Shown here in pieces: positions 1 through 6,574 of a stretch of DNA of 16,546 nt. The position numbers were made by a program, and so were the translations under genes. Below the pieces are notes generated by a model that was not told the origin of the DNA, ran no database searches, and saw nothing but the letters and a program-made list of their open reading frames with translations. Origin of the DNA: Candidatus Bathyarchaeota archaeon (GTDB taxonomy: Archaea > Thermoproteota > Bathyarchaeia > Bathyarchaeales > Bathyarchaeaceae); the NCBI GenBank assembly GCA_014859755.1, contig JACUTO010000018.1:1-16546 (forward strand), given 5' to 3'. Position 1 is the first letter of the stretch, and every line of letters begins with the position of its first letter.

Positions 1-440
1 GGTGCTTCTTCAGTTTCGCTCGGCGTTGATAGGGGTGGAGGCGCTACCACTTCTGGCATAAGACTGGTGACGACCTCCTTAATGGCAACCAACTGTTTTT
101 TCACAGCGTCAAGGCCTGAAGAGAAGGCGTTGCTTTCGCTTGCATGTAACTCGTCATCAATTTCTCCAGCAACATACTGGATTTCCGAGTTCGCGAGAAA
201 CATTTCCAGCGTACCGATCTGGTTTTCTAGGTCAGCAATTTTGGAGGTCATTTTGTCAGCTAAATCTTTCTGACGCGCCTCAATCTCTGAGATGATGCCA
301 GTGAGTTCCTTGTCAAGGGACTCGTATGTAGACGCCGAAATTTTGCCTGAGTTGAAAAGATCGTCCAAAGCTTGCTTCTTTTTCCGCGCTAGCTCCAAAT
401 CCTTGTCTATTTTCTCGAAAGAATACTTCCATGAAATCAA
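1..440 (-). CDS. CdvA-like coiled-coil protein, 3' end cut by window edge
   Basis: Reading the minus strand from position 440 gives 146 open codons that run off the left edge. The product begins MISWKYSFEKIDKDLELARK, is rich in Lys, Glu and Leu, and is predicted to be mostly coiled coil. It then turns to a Pro/Ser/Thr-rich tail (VAPPPLSTPSETEEA) at the edge. The helical part (LFNSGKISASTYESLDKELT, then a second helical hairpin) resembles the CdvA-like coiled-coil proteins of Bathyarchaeia and related TACK archaea, relatives of the ESCRT-type division protein CdvA. The PRC-barrel typical of true CdvA is absent from this reading frame. The start is taken as TTG because an in-frame stop (TAG) lies 11 codons upstream and no ATG or GTG intervenes; a weak GGTG lies just upstream. 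The family call is from memory of similar proteins; the coding call itself is firm from codon pattern and length. Confidence 0.7.
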   Translation of the reverse strand, partial: MISWKYSFEKIDKDLELARKKKQALDDLFNSGKISASTYESLDKELTGIISEIEARQKDLADKMTSKIADLENQIGTLEMFLANSEIQYVAGEIDDELHASESNAFSSGLDAVKKQLVAIKEVVTSLMPEVVAPPPLSTPSETEEA

Positions 441-668
441 ATTCGAACACCCAGCTTGATGCTAGCATAAAAGAGTGAAATAACTTTTATTAACATGCAG
501 ATATATCGTTAACTGCCAAAATCGGTCCCTTTTCCGGTTTTATTCAAGAAATACTTTTAAATGAGCGTGGGTTACCCACGCAAATATTGCCTTAATCATT
601 AACATCCTTGACTAAACATACACTGTTCCCAAGTTACGTTATCTTGAGCCATATGGCTGTGAAACAAA

Positions 669-678
669 GGCATAAAAG
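669..678 (+). promoter_or_regulatory. Probable TATA box of the alpha/beta hydrolase gene
   Basis: An ATAAAAG element follows purine-rich sequence (AAACAAAGG) that could serve as a BRE. It lies 35 nt before the ATG at 713, which would place transcription start near 700 and give a short leader. A second AT-rich element (CTTTTAAATG, 554-563) lies about 150 nt upstream and is less well placed. Inference from spacing only. Confidence 0.4.
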
Positions 679-712
679 ATGGTGAGGAAAACATAGCAAA
701 AGGGTAACTGCG

Positions 713-1339
713 ATGACTCCTACGGCAACACGGGATGTGCACGCGCAGGAGATAAGTTTCAAAAGCAATGGTGAGACTTTGCCCGCTACATGTTACGATA
801 ATTCATCGGTGGGGGTGGTTCTTTGTCCGCCACACCCGTTATATGGAGGTCGCAGAAACGACACTAGGATTGTTAGGGTTGCCAGAGAATTAGCTTCACA
901 TGATATCTCTGCTTTGTGTATAGACTACGGAAGTTATGGTAAAGGCGTCAAAGAAGTTGAAAATGTTCTAGACGCAGCTTCATGGATGCGAAAGAGAGTA
1001 CGTTCCTTGGGCCTATTGGGATATTCTTTCGGCGCCGTAGTTGCATCTAACGCGGCTGCTCGAACTGAGATAGAAGGCTTTGTCGCCATGTCGATTCTTA
1101 GGAAGGTAAACGGTTTGGAGGCAAATCTGGATTTTGATTGCCCGAAACTTTTTGTCCATGGAAAACTTGACGATGTGGCACTCTACTCGGAATTCGAATA
1201 CATTTACGCGAAAGCTAAAGGAAGAAAACAGAAGCTTGTTCTGAATACGGGACACTTCTACATGGGGGATTACTCAGCAACAATAAATTCGGCCTCAAAA
1301 AGGATACGCGAATTCTTTGAAGAAGTACTTTTCAAATAA
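713..1339 (+). CDS. Alpha/beta hydrolase (COG2945-like serine hydrolase)
   Basis: The 208-residue product has the alpha/beta-hydrolase layout in order: an HPLYGG turn (41-46) that would help form the oxyanion hole, the nucleophile elbow G-Y-S-F-G with Ser105, an acid loop FVHGKLDD (Asp153 or Asp154), and a C-terminal His181 in TGHFYMG. The short length without a cap domain and the HPxxGG motif fit the COG2945 type of small soluble esterases/hydrolases. The substrate is unknown. The ATG is the first possible start because a TAG lies in frame upstream (694-696), and an AGGGT ribosome-binding-like sequence precedes it. It is transcribed away from the CdvA-like gene. No membrane segment or signal peptide is seen, so it is probably cytosolic. 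It has no clear functional link to the lipid genes downstream. Confidence 0.85.
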   Translation: MTPTATRDVHAQEISFKSNGETLPATCYDNSSVGVVLCPPHPLYGGRRNDTRIVRVARELASHDISALCIDYGSYGKGVKEVENVLDAASWMRKRVRSLGLLGYSFGAVVASNAAARTEIEGFVAMSILRKVNGLEANLDFDCPKLFVHGKLDDVALYSEFEYIYAKAKGRKQKLVLNTGHFYMGDYSATINSASKRIREFFEEVLFK

Positions 1340-1653
1340 CATGTTTGCGTCGACGTGCGCGAAGAATGTTGGCTCGCTAAGTCTTTAGTCAACTTGTATT
1401 GTGTAATTAGAAGGTGAATGTGTTATTGGAAGATCAATTGTTGTGGCAGTTCTGCTTGTGATTGGTTTATTACTTTTGTTTGGGATATGGGTTTCTCTGT
1501 CTCTGGGTGTTCATGCTTGGAAACAAGGTGTCTTATGCCTCATAAGTTGAAGCAGTTCAGTGGCAGAACTGGGAATCATTTTTATCCGTTGGGGTGCAGC
1601 TATCAAACAGAGCAAGAAACAAGAAATCGAATCTGCAGGAAGCATGAGACGCA
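1340..1653 (+). other. Gap with a hydrophobic reading frame lacking a normal start
   Basis: Between two confident genes lies a frame (about 1425-1550, stop TGA) encoding a strongly hydrophobic stretch, IVVAVLLVIGLLLLFGIWV, which looks like one membrane helix. A good ribosome-binding sequence GAAGGTGA (1410-1417) precedes it by 7 nt, but the codon at the right spacing is ATT, a very rare start. Alternatively a start at GTG 1420 in another frame (LLEDQLLWQFCL) would join the helix after a frameshift near 1457. It may be a small membrane protein with an odd start, or a decayed one. The longer overlapping frame at 1418-1657 is Cys/Trp-rich and unconvincing. Confidence 0.3.
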
Positions 1654-2151
1654 ATGATTCAAGATAAGAGAAGTCGCAAGATCGTGGTCGTCGCCCACTG
1701 CGTTCTAAACCAGAACTCCCGCGTCCAAGGGATAGCATACTACGCCGGAATGATCAACGAAATCGTTGACGTAATAAGAAAACACGAGGTCGGCATTATC
1801 CAGATGCCTTGTCCCGAACTAACTTACGCTGGTCTACTTAGGCCAAGCCAGACAAAAGAGCAGTACGACACTCCAGCCTTTAGGAGGCATTGCAGACAAA
1901 TTGCTTCTTCCACCGCCGATCAAGTTGAAGAGTATGTAAGAAACGGTTTCAAGGTTTTAGTTATTCTTGGCGTAGAAGACAGCCCAACCTGCGGGGTAGA
2001 AGAAACCTCCTTTCGAGAAGCTAACCTGGGCATACTCATGGAGGAGTTGCAATCTGAACTGAAGAAAAGAAAAGCTGAGGTTCCTATGAAGGGTATAAAG
2101 CGTACATATGCTAGCGAAGACGCCCTATGGCTGGAGAAAATTCTAACCTAA
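1654..2151 (+). CDS. TudS/DUF523-related putative desulfidase
   Basis: The 165-residue product has the three signature blocks of the TudS/DUF523 superfamily: AHCVLNQNSRV near the N-terminus (Cys16), MPCPE (Cys53) and GVEDSPTCGV (Cys113). In characterised thiouracil desulfidase (TudS), three cysteines hold a [4Fe-4S] cluster whose fourth iron binds the sulfur being removed from a thiolated base or metabolite. The spacing and the HCVLNQN form match the shorter TudS-related subgroup rather than classical TudS, and the native substrate is unknown. The ATG is the first start after an in-frame TGA 6 nt upstream; AGGA lies about 12 nt before it. The product is soluble with no targeting signal. The gene stands alone, followed by a T-rich tract, and its link to the neighbours is not apparent. 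Confidence 0.8.
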   Translation: MIQDKRSRKIVVVAHCVLNQNSRVQGIAYYAGMINEIVDVIRKHEVGIIQMPCPELTYAGLLRPSQTKEQYDTPAFRRHCRQIASSTADQVEEYVRNGFKVLVILGVEDSPTCGVEETSFREANLGILMEELQSELKKRKAEVPMKGIKRTYASEDALWLEKILT

Positions 2152-2472
2152 GGTCTGAGATGATCTATTTGTATCCTAATAGCAACGATATGTTGAAATC
2201 AATATTTTTTCCAAAAACCAGTTTGCGCTGCAAAAATCCTTTCCAAGTTTTGTGTGTTTGCGTCACAAATAATGTTGCGATTACATAGCTCCCCCACCCT
2301 GGAGACTCACTATCGTTGTCCCTGGTTCAGAAATAGCGCCTGCCTGTTGACTCAAAAACTTATGAATTTGTCCAAAACTTAGCAGATTGGAATTTTTCCA
2401 GACGCTGTGGAGATGTCTTCCGCAAACTCCCCTTTCTTATTGATTGAGAACGTTGATTTTTAATAAACCAGG
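2152..2472. other. Intergenic gap between convergent genes; no supported gene
   Basis: This stretch lies between the TudS-related gene and the end of the minus-strand PadR gene. A T6 run (2205-2210) could terminate the upstream gene. On the minus strand two short overlapping frames look protein-like (KGEFAEDISTASGKIPIC, and a second frame with SFGQIHKFLSQQAGAISEP and TTIVSLQGGGAM), but neither has a usable start and both stop quickly. They may be remnants of a decayed gene. No tRNA-like fold or repeat was seen. Confidence 0.4.
2205..2210 (+). terminator. T-tract terminator candidate
   Basis: A run of six T follows the stop codon at 2151 by about 50 nt. Archaeal intrinsic termination often needs only such a tract and no hairpin. 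Position is the only support. Confidence 0.3.
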
Positions 2473-2820
2473 CTACTCAGATAAAATCTCGCCGATCAAG
2501 TCTTTTAGCACCTCTCTTACCGGCATCTCGAAAAGTTCACGTAGGCGGTTCAGCATCTTTGTTCCTTTCTCTGTTACTGAGTATCGTTTGATGCGTCTTC
2601 TGCCTCTTTTAATCCATTTGCCAGCTATCAGGCCTTTTTCTTCCAAATCATAGAGAAGGGGATAGATTATTCCCGGGTGAAATCGTTCTCCAGTCAACCG
2701 CTTCATCTCTTTCACAACAGCGTAACCGGACATGGGCTTCTGGCTCACCAGCCAAAGAATAACAGATCTGCTGAAGCCTCTAACAGTGGCTCTAATTAGG
2801 TCTCTTTCTGCTTCAGCCAT
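2473..2820 (-). CDS. PadR-family transcriptional regulator (first of two)
   Basis: A 115-residue winged-helix protein. The PadR signature is clear: SVILWLVSQKPMSGYAVVKEM (helix 1 to 2), then GIIYPLLYDLEEKGLI (recognition helix), a basic wing KRGRRRIKRYSVTEKG, and a C-terminal helix ending DLIGEILSE for dimer formation. I chose the ATG at 2820 because GAGGTG (2827-2832) sits 6 nt upstream as a ribosome-binding site; the longer reading (GTG at 2829) would start inside that site. It is divergent from, and clearly paralogous to, the PadR gene at 2948, with about 127 bp between them. A TATA-like TTTATAAAAG on the minus strand (about 2892-2901) is its probable promoter. PadR proteins usually repress and often sense small hydrophobic ligands; the ligand here is unknown. 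Confidence 0.88.
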   Translation of the reverse strand: MAEAERDLIRATVRGFSRSVILWLVSQKPMSGYAVVKEMKRLTGERFHPGIIYPLLYDLEEKGLIAGKWIKRGRRRIKRYSVTEKGTKMLNRLRELFEMPVREVLKDLIGEILSE

Positions 2821-2826
2821 TAGTAA

Positions 2827-2832
2827 CACCTC
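2827..2832 (-). promoter_or_regulatory. Ribosome-binding site that sets the PadR 1 start
   Basis: GAGGTG on the minus strand ends 6 nt before the ATG at 2820. It argues against the upstream GTG, which overlaps it. Confidence 0.6.
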
Positions 2833-2903
2833 AATGGCAGATTCGTTTAGTTATGCTCTTGCATGCTTATTAGCTTCTTCCGGATGCGTACTTTTATAAA
2901 AAT

Positions 2904-2930
2904 GTTGATATATCAGAATTTAAAATATAT
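2904..2930 (+). promoter_or_regulatory. Promoter/operator of PadR 2, diverged copy of the shared element
   Basis: The sequence contains the perfect palindrome TGATATATCA (2906-2915) followed by GAATTTAAAATATA. It matches the core of the repeated element at 3539, 7256 and 9861 (ATATATCAnAATTTAAA) but lacks the GTTTTG arm. The TTTAAAATA part is about 26 nt before the ATG at 2948, so the PadR 2 transcript could be leaderless. Location in front of a PadR gene suggests autoregulation, which is an inference. Confidence 0.55.
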
Positions 2931-2947
2931 TTACTTGGGCATGGATC

Positions 2948-3271
2948 ATGGTCAACATTATGGATTCATTTGTACATGGCCTTGAGAAGCCGCTTATACT
3001 TTGGCTTTTGTCCCGCAAGCCTAGACATGGATATGAACTTATCAAGGAGTTTAGAAAATTAACAGGACAAAGATTGAAGCCAGGTATAGTATATCCCTTT
3101 CTTCACTGGTTGGAAGACGAAGGATTTGCCGTGAGCGAATGGGTGAAGAGAAGCGGACGCAACTTAAGGTGTTACCGTTTAACAGAGAAAGGAGAAAACA
3201 TGCTCACGAAATTGCGCGATCTTTTCAATAAACCGATAAAAGAACTCATCACTGATCTGTTAGGCAAATAA
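2948..3271 (+). CDS. PadR-family transcriptional regulator (second of two)
   Basis: A 107-residue winged-helix protein, colinear with the product of 2473-2820: KPLILWLLSRKPRHGYELIK, then GIVYPFLHWLEDEGFAVSEW, a basic wing KRSGRNLRCYRLTEKG, and the same ending (FNKPIKELITDLLGK versus FEMPVREVLKDLIGE). The two are therefore duplicates that diverged and now flank one short control region. The ATG at 2948 is chosen because the likely TATA box is one helical TSS distance upstream (leaderless mRNA); the internal ATG at 2960 is possible and would drop four residues. Its own promoter carries a variant of the element found before the radical SAM and UbiA genes, making it (or its paralogue) the best candidate to control those genes. 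Confidence 0.88.
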   Translation: MVNIMDSFVHGLEKPLILWLLSRKPRHGYELIKEFRKLTGQRLKPGIVYPFLHWLEDEGFAVSEWVKRSGRNLRCYRLTEKGENMLTKLRDLFNKPIKELITDLLGK

Positions 3272-3297
3272 GAAAACAGCAAGTCAAAAAGTGTTCA

Positions 3298-3320
3298 AAC
3301 TCGAAACCTGTTTTCGAGTT
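3298..3320. terminator. Hairpin between convergent genes, possible bidirectional terminator
   Basis: A perfect 9-bp inverted repeat, AACTCGAAA and TTTCGAGTT, encloses the 5-nt loop CCTGT. It lies between the stop of PadR 2 (3271) and the stop of the small minus-strand gene (3344). The arms are A- and T-rich at the loop side. A terminator or mRNA 3'-end role fits the convergent placement. Confidence 0.45.
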
Positions 3321-3343
3321 AATCTAAGCAGACCATCTCGAAG

Positions 3344-3517
3344 CTATTTTGCAGTTTTTCCTTCTGTCTCCGATGGAACATACTCGATTTTTCCGGTTAC
3401 CGCTACCGCGCCGATTTCGATGCCGCCAATTACAATCTTCAAATTCGTGTCAACGTTCCATGTTCTCTTTTTTGCCAATAAAATCTCCACCAGATTCGCG
3501 AAAGTTTTTGAGGTCAC
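3344..3517 (-). CDS. Small protein of unknown function (57 residues)
   Basis: The minus strand from GTG at 3517 to TAG at 3344 encodes a 57-residue protein starting VTSKTFANLVEILLAKKRTW, followed by NLKIVIGGIEIGAVAVTGK and a short polar tail. A good ribosome-binding site GGGGTG (3522-3527) lies 4-5 nt before the GTG; the overlapping ATG is followed at once by TGA and cannot be used. The pattern is one amphipathic helix followed by two beta-strand-like segments. That layout recalls the gas-vesicle GvpA/GvpJ fold only superficially, and I do not claim that function. It is divergent from radical SAM 1, and its start codon lies exactly 21 nt from the shared 28-bp element, as at the two other copies of the module. 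Overlapping plus-strand frames (3291-3521, 3349-3534) look like shadows of it. Confidence 0.6.
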   Translation of the reverse strand: MTSKTFANLVEILLAKKRTWNVDTNLKIVIGGIEIGAVAVTGKIEYVPSETEGKTAK

Positions 3518-3538
3518 ATAATCACCCCAACTAAAAGA

Positions 3539-3566
3539 ATATATATCAAAATTTAAATGTTTTGTA
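3539..3566. promoter_or_regulatory. Shared divergent promoter/operator element, copy B (radical SAM 1)
   Basis: The element contains ATATATATCAAAATTTAAA, then TGTTTTGTA. All 28 bases are identical to 9861-9888 and 25 of 28 match 7256-7283. CAAAA-N8-TTTTG forms an inverted repeat centred on the TATA-like TTTAAA, so a bound dimer could block TBP. The similarity to copy D continues downstream (AATATAnTTC) and upstream to the divergent gene's start codon. It lies 40 nt before the TTG start at 3607. Confidence 0.7.
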
Positions 3567-3606
3567 GATGAGAATATACTTCAATCCGTCTCAGTGAGGG
3601 AAACGG

Positions 3607-5220
3607 TTGGCAGAGAAAGCGGATGAAGGCCGTAAGGTTGTTTTGACCGCTGACAGAACTCTAATGAGCGAGTATAGTGGAGGCATCTTTCTCGGCTTCA
3701 GCGCCTGCGTGCCAAAAGGGCTAATTCCTGACTGGCTTTACTTTTCGATGTTTTGCCCATCTGTTCAGGTAAACGAGGATGGATCCGTCAAGTATGCCCC
3801 CTGTGGAACAAGAAAAGTTGAAGCCGCCCTGCTAGACTACGGTTTTCAAAAGGAAGATGTGGTCGTTGCTCACCCGGAACATCTTGACAAAGTTGTTGGT
3901 CTCAGAACTAAGGTTATCGGAATTACTGAAAACGATCCCTTGGGTATGGGTCCGGCCACTTCCACCTTCACGCAACTGTTTGGTGGAGAGGCATATATGG
4001 CAGTGAAATTCAGAGAGCTGTTGAGCCATCCTGCCATCAAAAGATACAAACCGCGAATCATTGTCGGAGGGCCGGGAGCCTGGCAACTTGAAGACAAAGA
4101 AGTTCGAAGCAAATTGGGAATAGATTGCGTGGTCATTGGTGAAGGCGAGAAGGTTGTAGGTTCGCTTTTCGAGAGAGCGCTGGATGGAGAACCGCTACCA
4201 GAAGTTGTGTATGGAGATGTAGTTGCTGAAGATGAAATACCGTTGATCAAGGAGGCAACTATAGATGGGATAGTTGAGATTGCCCGGGGATGCGGACGCG
4301 GTTGTGACTTCTGCATTCCAACACTTCAGCGTTACCGTTGTCTCCCGATTAGTCACATTTTGAAGGAGATAGAAATCAACCTGAGGGCTGGGAGACGACC
4401 GTTACTGCACGCAGAGGATGTGCTCAGATATAAGGCTAAAGGTTTAGAGGTGAACAAGGAGGCAGTGATAGACCTTTTCAAGACGGTGAGGAGTTATCCG
4501 GGTGTTAACGCGGTAGGGGTGAGTCACTTCGCCCTCTCTTCTGTTGCGAGTGCACCAGACGTTGTTGAGGAAATATCAAACATTCTTGAGGCAGGTAAAG
4601 ACGGAGGATGGCTCAGCGGTCAAACAGGCATAGAGACCGGCAGCCCTCGGCTGATCAAGGCTCATATGAAAGGAAAGTGCAAACCCTTCAATCCAGAAGA
4701 CTGGCCGCAAGTAGTTATAGATGCCTTTGACATCTTGTCCAGAAACTGTTGGGTTCCTTGTGCCACATTAATCATAGGGCTTCCCGGAGAAACTGAAAAA
4801 GATATTGATCTAACTGTCGATCTTCTTGAAGAGTTAAAGAATTTCAAAAGTTTGATTGTTCCCCTCTTCCTCGTTTCTATGGGAGGACTGAAAGATAAAG
4901 CGGAATCGTTCACGCTGGAGAAAATAACACCTAAACATTCTGAGCTTTTCCTGAGATGCTGGGAGCACAACCTAGACTGGGGAAGCACCCTTCTTAAAGA
5001 ATATTTCCTCACGAAAAGTGGGGGCAAAGGATACGGACTAAGACTAGTCTTTTCCTACGCTATTAACCGAAGCAGGAAATTGATTCGCAAATGTAAGGAT
5101 GACTACGATTACGACTTGCCAGCCATGATTCAAGACGCTAGAAGTGGCAAGATAAGCTTGGCTCCTGCGCCGATTCGTTTCATCTACCGATTGTTAAAGC
5201 CGAAGGCTCGTGGAGATTAG
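3607..5220 (+). CDS. Cobalamin-type radical SAM enzyme 1, GrsA/GrsB-like (GDGT ring synthase type)
   Basis: A 537-residue protein. The N-terminal part (about 10-205) looks like a cobalamin-binding Rossmann domain (KVIGITENDPLGMG; RIIVGGPGAWQLE; CVVIGEGEKVV) without an obvious DxHxxG, suggesting base-off B12 with no His ligand. The radical SAM core has ARGCGRGCDFC, with Cys229, Cys233 and Cys236 in the CxxxCxxC pattern that holds the [4Fe-4S] cluster, and later GIETGSPRLIK and TLIIGLPGETEKD. No membrane helix is seen; a basic C-terminus may sit on the membrane. It is clearly paralogous to 10024-11589 (shared YAP.G.RKVEA.LL, DPLGMG, GAWQLE). From memory the pair most resembles archaeal GDGT ring synthases, which join inert carbons in the biphytanyl chains, but the exact reaction is unproven. 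TTG is the only start after an in-frame TGA, with GAGG 7 nt upstream. Confidence 0.8.
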   Translation: MAEKADEGRKVVLTADRTLMSEYSGGIFLGFSACVPKGLIPDWLYFSMFCPSVQVNEDGSVKYAPCGTRKVEAALLDYGFQKEDVVVAHPEHLDKVVGLRTKVIGITENDPLGMGPATSTFTQLFGGEAYMAVKFRELLSHPAIKRYKPRIIVGGPGAWQLEDKEVRSKLGIDCVVIGEGEKVVGSLFERALDGEPLPEVVYGDVVAEDEIPLIKEATIDGIVEIARGCGRGCDFCIPTLQRYRCLPISHILKEIEINLRAGRRPLLHAEDVLRYKAKGLEVNKEAVIDLFKTVRSYPGVNAVGVSHFALSSVASAPDVVEEISNILEAGKDGGWLSGQTGIETGSPRLIKAHMKGKCKPFNPEDWPQVVIDAFDILSRNCWVPCATLIIGLPGETEKDIDLTVDLLEELKNFKSLIVPLFLVSMGGLKDKAESFTLEKITPKHSELFLRCWEHNLDWGSTLLKEYFLTKSGGKGYGLRLVFSYAINRSRKLIRKCKDDYDYDLPAMIQDARSGKISLAPAPIRFIYRLLKPKARGD

Positions 5221-5223
5221 CTG

Positions 5224-5415
5224 ATGATCATCTCAAAAGATACAGACTATTTGATGAGCAAAGCAATAAGCTTTCTAAGTAACGACGATTTAGCCCCTAG
5301 AGTTTTCCTCATATTCTTCTTGACAGCTCTTTCCATAGCCATCATCCTTCTGCTCCTCTATCACACAAGGTTTCTACGAGCGATCAGTTTCATTGCAAAG
5401 AAAGTAGTAAGTTAA
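5224..5415 (+). CDS. Small single-span membrane protein
   Basis: A 63-residue frame starts 3 nt after the radical SAM 1 stop, so it is probably co-transcribed and translationally coupled (GGAG lies about 9 nt before the ATG, inside the end of the upstream gene). Residues about 26-46 (RVFLIFFLTALSIAIILLLL) form a strong membrane helix, followed by a basic segment (HTRFLRAISFIAKKVVS) that would face the cytosol. I do not recognise a family. A membrane partner or anchor for the enzyme upstream is conceivable, but only position supports it. Confidence 0.55.
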   Translation: MIISKDTDYLMSKAISFLSNDDLAPRVFLIFFLTALSIAIILLLLYHTRFLRAISFIAKKVVS

Positions 5416-5467
5416 CTAAAATCCATATGTGTAATTCTTAGCTTTAAGTCATAAGATTTACCTAGCG

Positions 5468-5495
5468 TGGTTCCCACACCTACGAATGTGAACCA
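5468..5495 (+). other. Bulged inverted repeat upstream of a membrane gene
   Basis: TGGTTC-CC-ACA and TGTGAACCA pair as a 9-bp stem with a 2-nt bulge and the loop CCTACGAA. It lies between two small membrane genes, 25 nt before a candidate ATG at 5520. It could be an operator, an attenuator or chance. Confidence 0.3.
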
Positions 5496-5565
5496 TACTG
5501 TCTCTCAGGAATTACTTGCATGAAAAAGCAGAGGAGTCCAGACACAACAAACTACTGGACACTTA

Positions 5566-5826
5566 ATGTTTGTTGCAGGCGCTATCTTTTTCTTAGGAGG
5601 AGTAATCGAAACTGTTATCACAACCGAGAACCCACATTGGCTACTGTTCATCCCATATCAACTCACGTCTCATCCCTCTAGCCTCTTAGGGCTATTGCTT
5701 ACACTTAGTGGATTGGCATTACTCATCTTAGGAATAATCGTGAGCATTAGTTGTGCATTGGAGAGACTACGATATATGGATAGCTTACAGAAGGCTCAAA
5801 CACCAAAAAAGAAGACCAATGAATAG
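5566..5826 (+). CDS. Two-helix membrane protein, probably 5'-truncated by a frameshift
   Basis: The uninterrupted frame gives 86 residues with two hydrophobic segments (MFVAGAIFFLGGVIETVI; LLGLLLTLSGLALLILGIIV) and a charged tail (QKAQTPKKKTNE). The ATG at 5566 has no ribosome-binding site. In another frame, an ATG at 5520 with CAGGA about 9 nt upstream encodes MKKQRSPDTTNYWTL and reaches this point; removing one A at 5565/5566 would fuse the two into a 101-residue protein with a natural charged N-terminus before helix 1. So the true gene is probably 5520-5826 with a +1 indel, either real or an assembly error. I do not recognise the family. It follows radical SAM 1 in the same direction but after a 100-bp gap. 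Confidence 0.5.
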   Translation: MFVAGAIFFLGGVIETVITTENPHWLLFIPYQLTSHPSSLLGLLLTLSGLALLILGIIVSISCALERLRYMDSLQKAQTPKKKTNE

Positions 5827-5875
5827 GTTAAGTCACATGATAAAAGTGCGCCGCGTATCAGAAGATTTTCCAATC

Positions 5876-6574
5876 TTATCTTTCATAAACAACATCACTT
5901 GATCCCGTAATTAAAAACTTAAAAAACGTTTTACCCCAATAGGTCAGTCTTCTAACATAACCATATTTCTTAAAAAACCTTAAACTAAAATATCCTTGTA
6001 TCTTACGTGAGAATTTAATCTTACCATACTTCACAAGTCTTGATGTAAAAGCTATATCTTCACAAGCTACAATATCATTTGGATAACCATCAGCTTTGTT
6101 GAATATATCTTTACGAACTATTGCAGCTGTTCCACTATGACCAACATTAGGAATTCCAAACATAAAAAGAAGAGATTTACTTAAAGTAAGATACCAGTAA
6201 AGAATCTTATTTTTCAAACCTTCATCATCTGGAAATAAATCACTTGTTACAGCTACAACATTATCTTTCAATTCTGATAAAGCGTTCTCTAACCAATTAT
6301 CTTGAAGAATTATGTCAGCATCAACAAAAGCAAGTATCTCACCATTAGTGTATTTGGCTCCAATATTTCTTCCCATAGGCATTAAACAATCTTTAACAAC
6401 AGCTTTATCAGCATATTTTCTAGCTATTTCAACTGTTTTATCATCAGAAAAAGAGTCAACAACAATCACTTCAATGTTTTTATAAGTTTGATTCCTTATA
6501 GATTTCAAACATTTCTCTAAATAGTCCTCTTCATTTTTGGTTGTTACTATGAAAGAAACTAGAGGATTATCCAT
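5876..6574 (-). CDS. Family 2 glycosyltransferase, AT-rich
   Basis: A 232-residue GT-A fold enzyme. It starts with VSFIVTTKNEEDYLEKCLKS and EVIVVDSFSDDKT (nucleotide-sugar binding), has the metal-binding DAD at Asp85-Asp87, and the acceptor-side ED at Glu172-Asp173. It lacks the C-terminal membrane helices and QxxRW motif of processive enzymes, so it probably adds single sugars to a lipid or surface glycan. The ATG at 6574 has GAAAGGAAG about 7 nt upstream. The coding sequence is far more AT-rich than its neighbours: one 60-base line counted by eye has 27% GC (6481-6540), against 42% in radical SAM 1 (4081-4140). This points to recent transfer. It is the last gene of a minus-strand group that shares direction with 6698-6859 and 6884-7133. 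Confidence 0.85.
   Translation of the reverse strand: MDNPLVSFIVTTKNEEDYLEKCLKSIRNQTYKNIEVIVVDSFSDDKTVEIARKYADKAVVKDCLMPMGRNIGAKYTNGEILAFVDADIILQDNWLENALSELKDNVVAVTSDLFPDDEGLKNKILYWYLTLSKSLLFMFGIPNVGHSGTAAIVRKDIFNKADGYPNDIVACEDIAFTSRLVKYGKIKFSRKIQGYFSLRFFKKYGYVRRLTYWGKTFFKFLITGSSDVVYER

Noticed and set aside
67..273. Plus-strand frame over the left-edge gene
   Set aside because: The antisense frame is a clear coiled-coil protein; this is its shadow.
1418..1657. 79-residue plus-strand frame before the TudS-related gene
   Set aside because: Unusually Cys/Trp-rich and overlapping the next start; the alternative frame with a membrane helix is more natural, though it too lacks a normal start.
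3291..3534. Two plus-strand frames opposite the 57-residue gene
   Set aside because: Low-complexity Phe/Pro/Arg readings without ribosome-binding sites, overlapping a better minus-strand frame and a hairpin.
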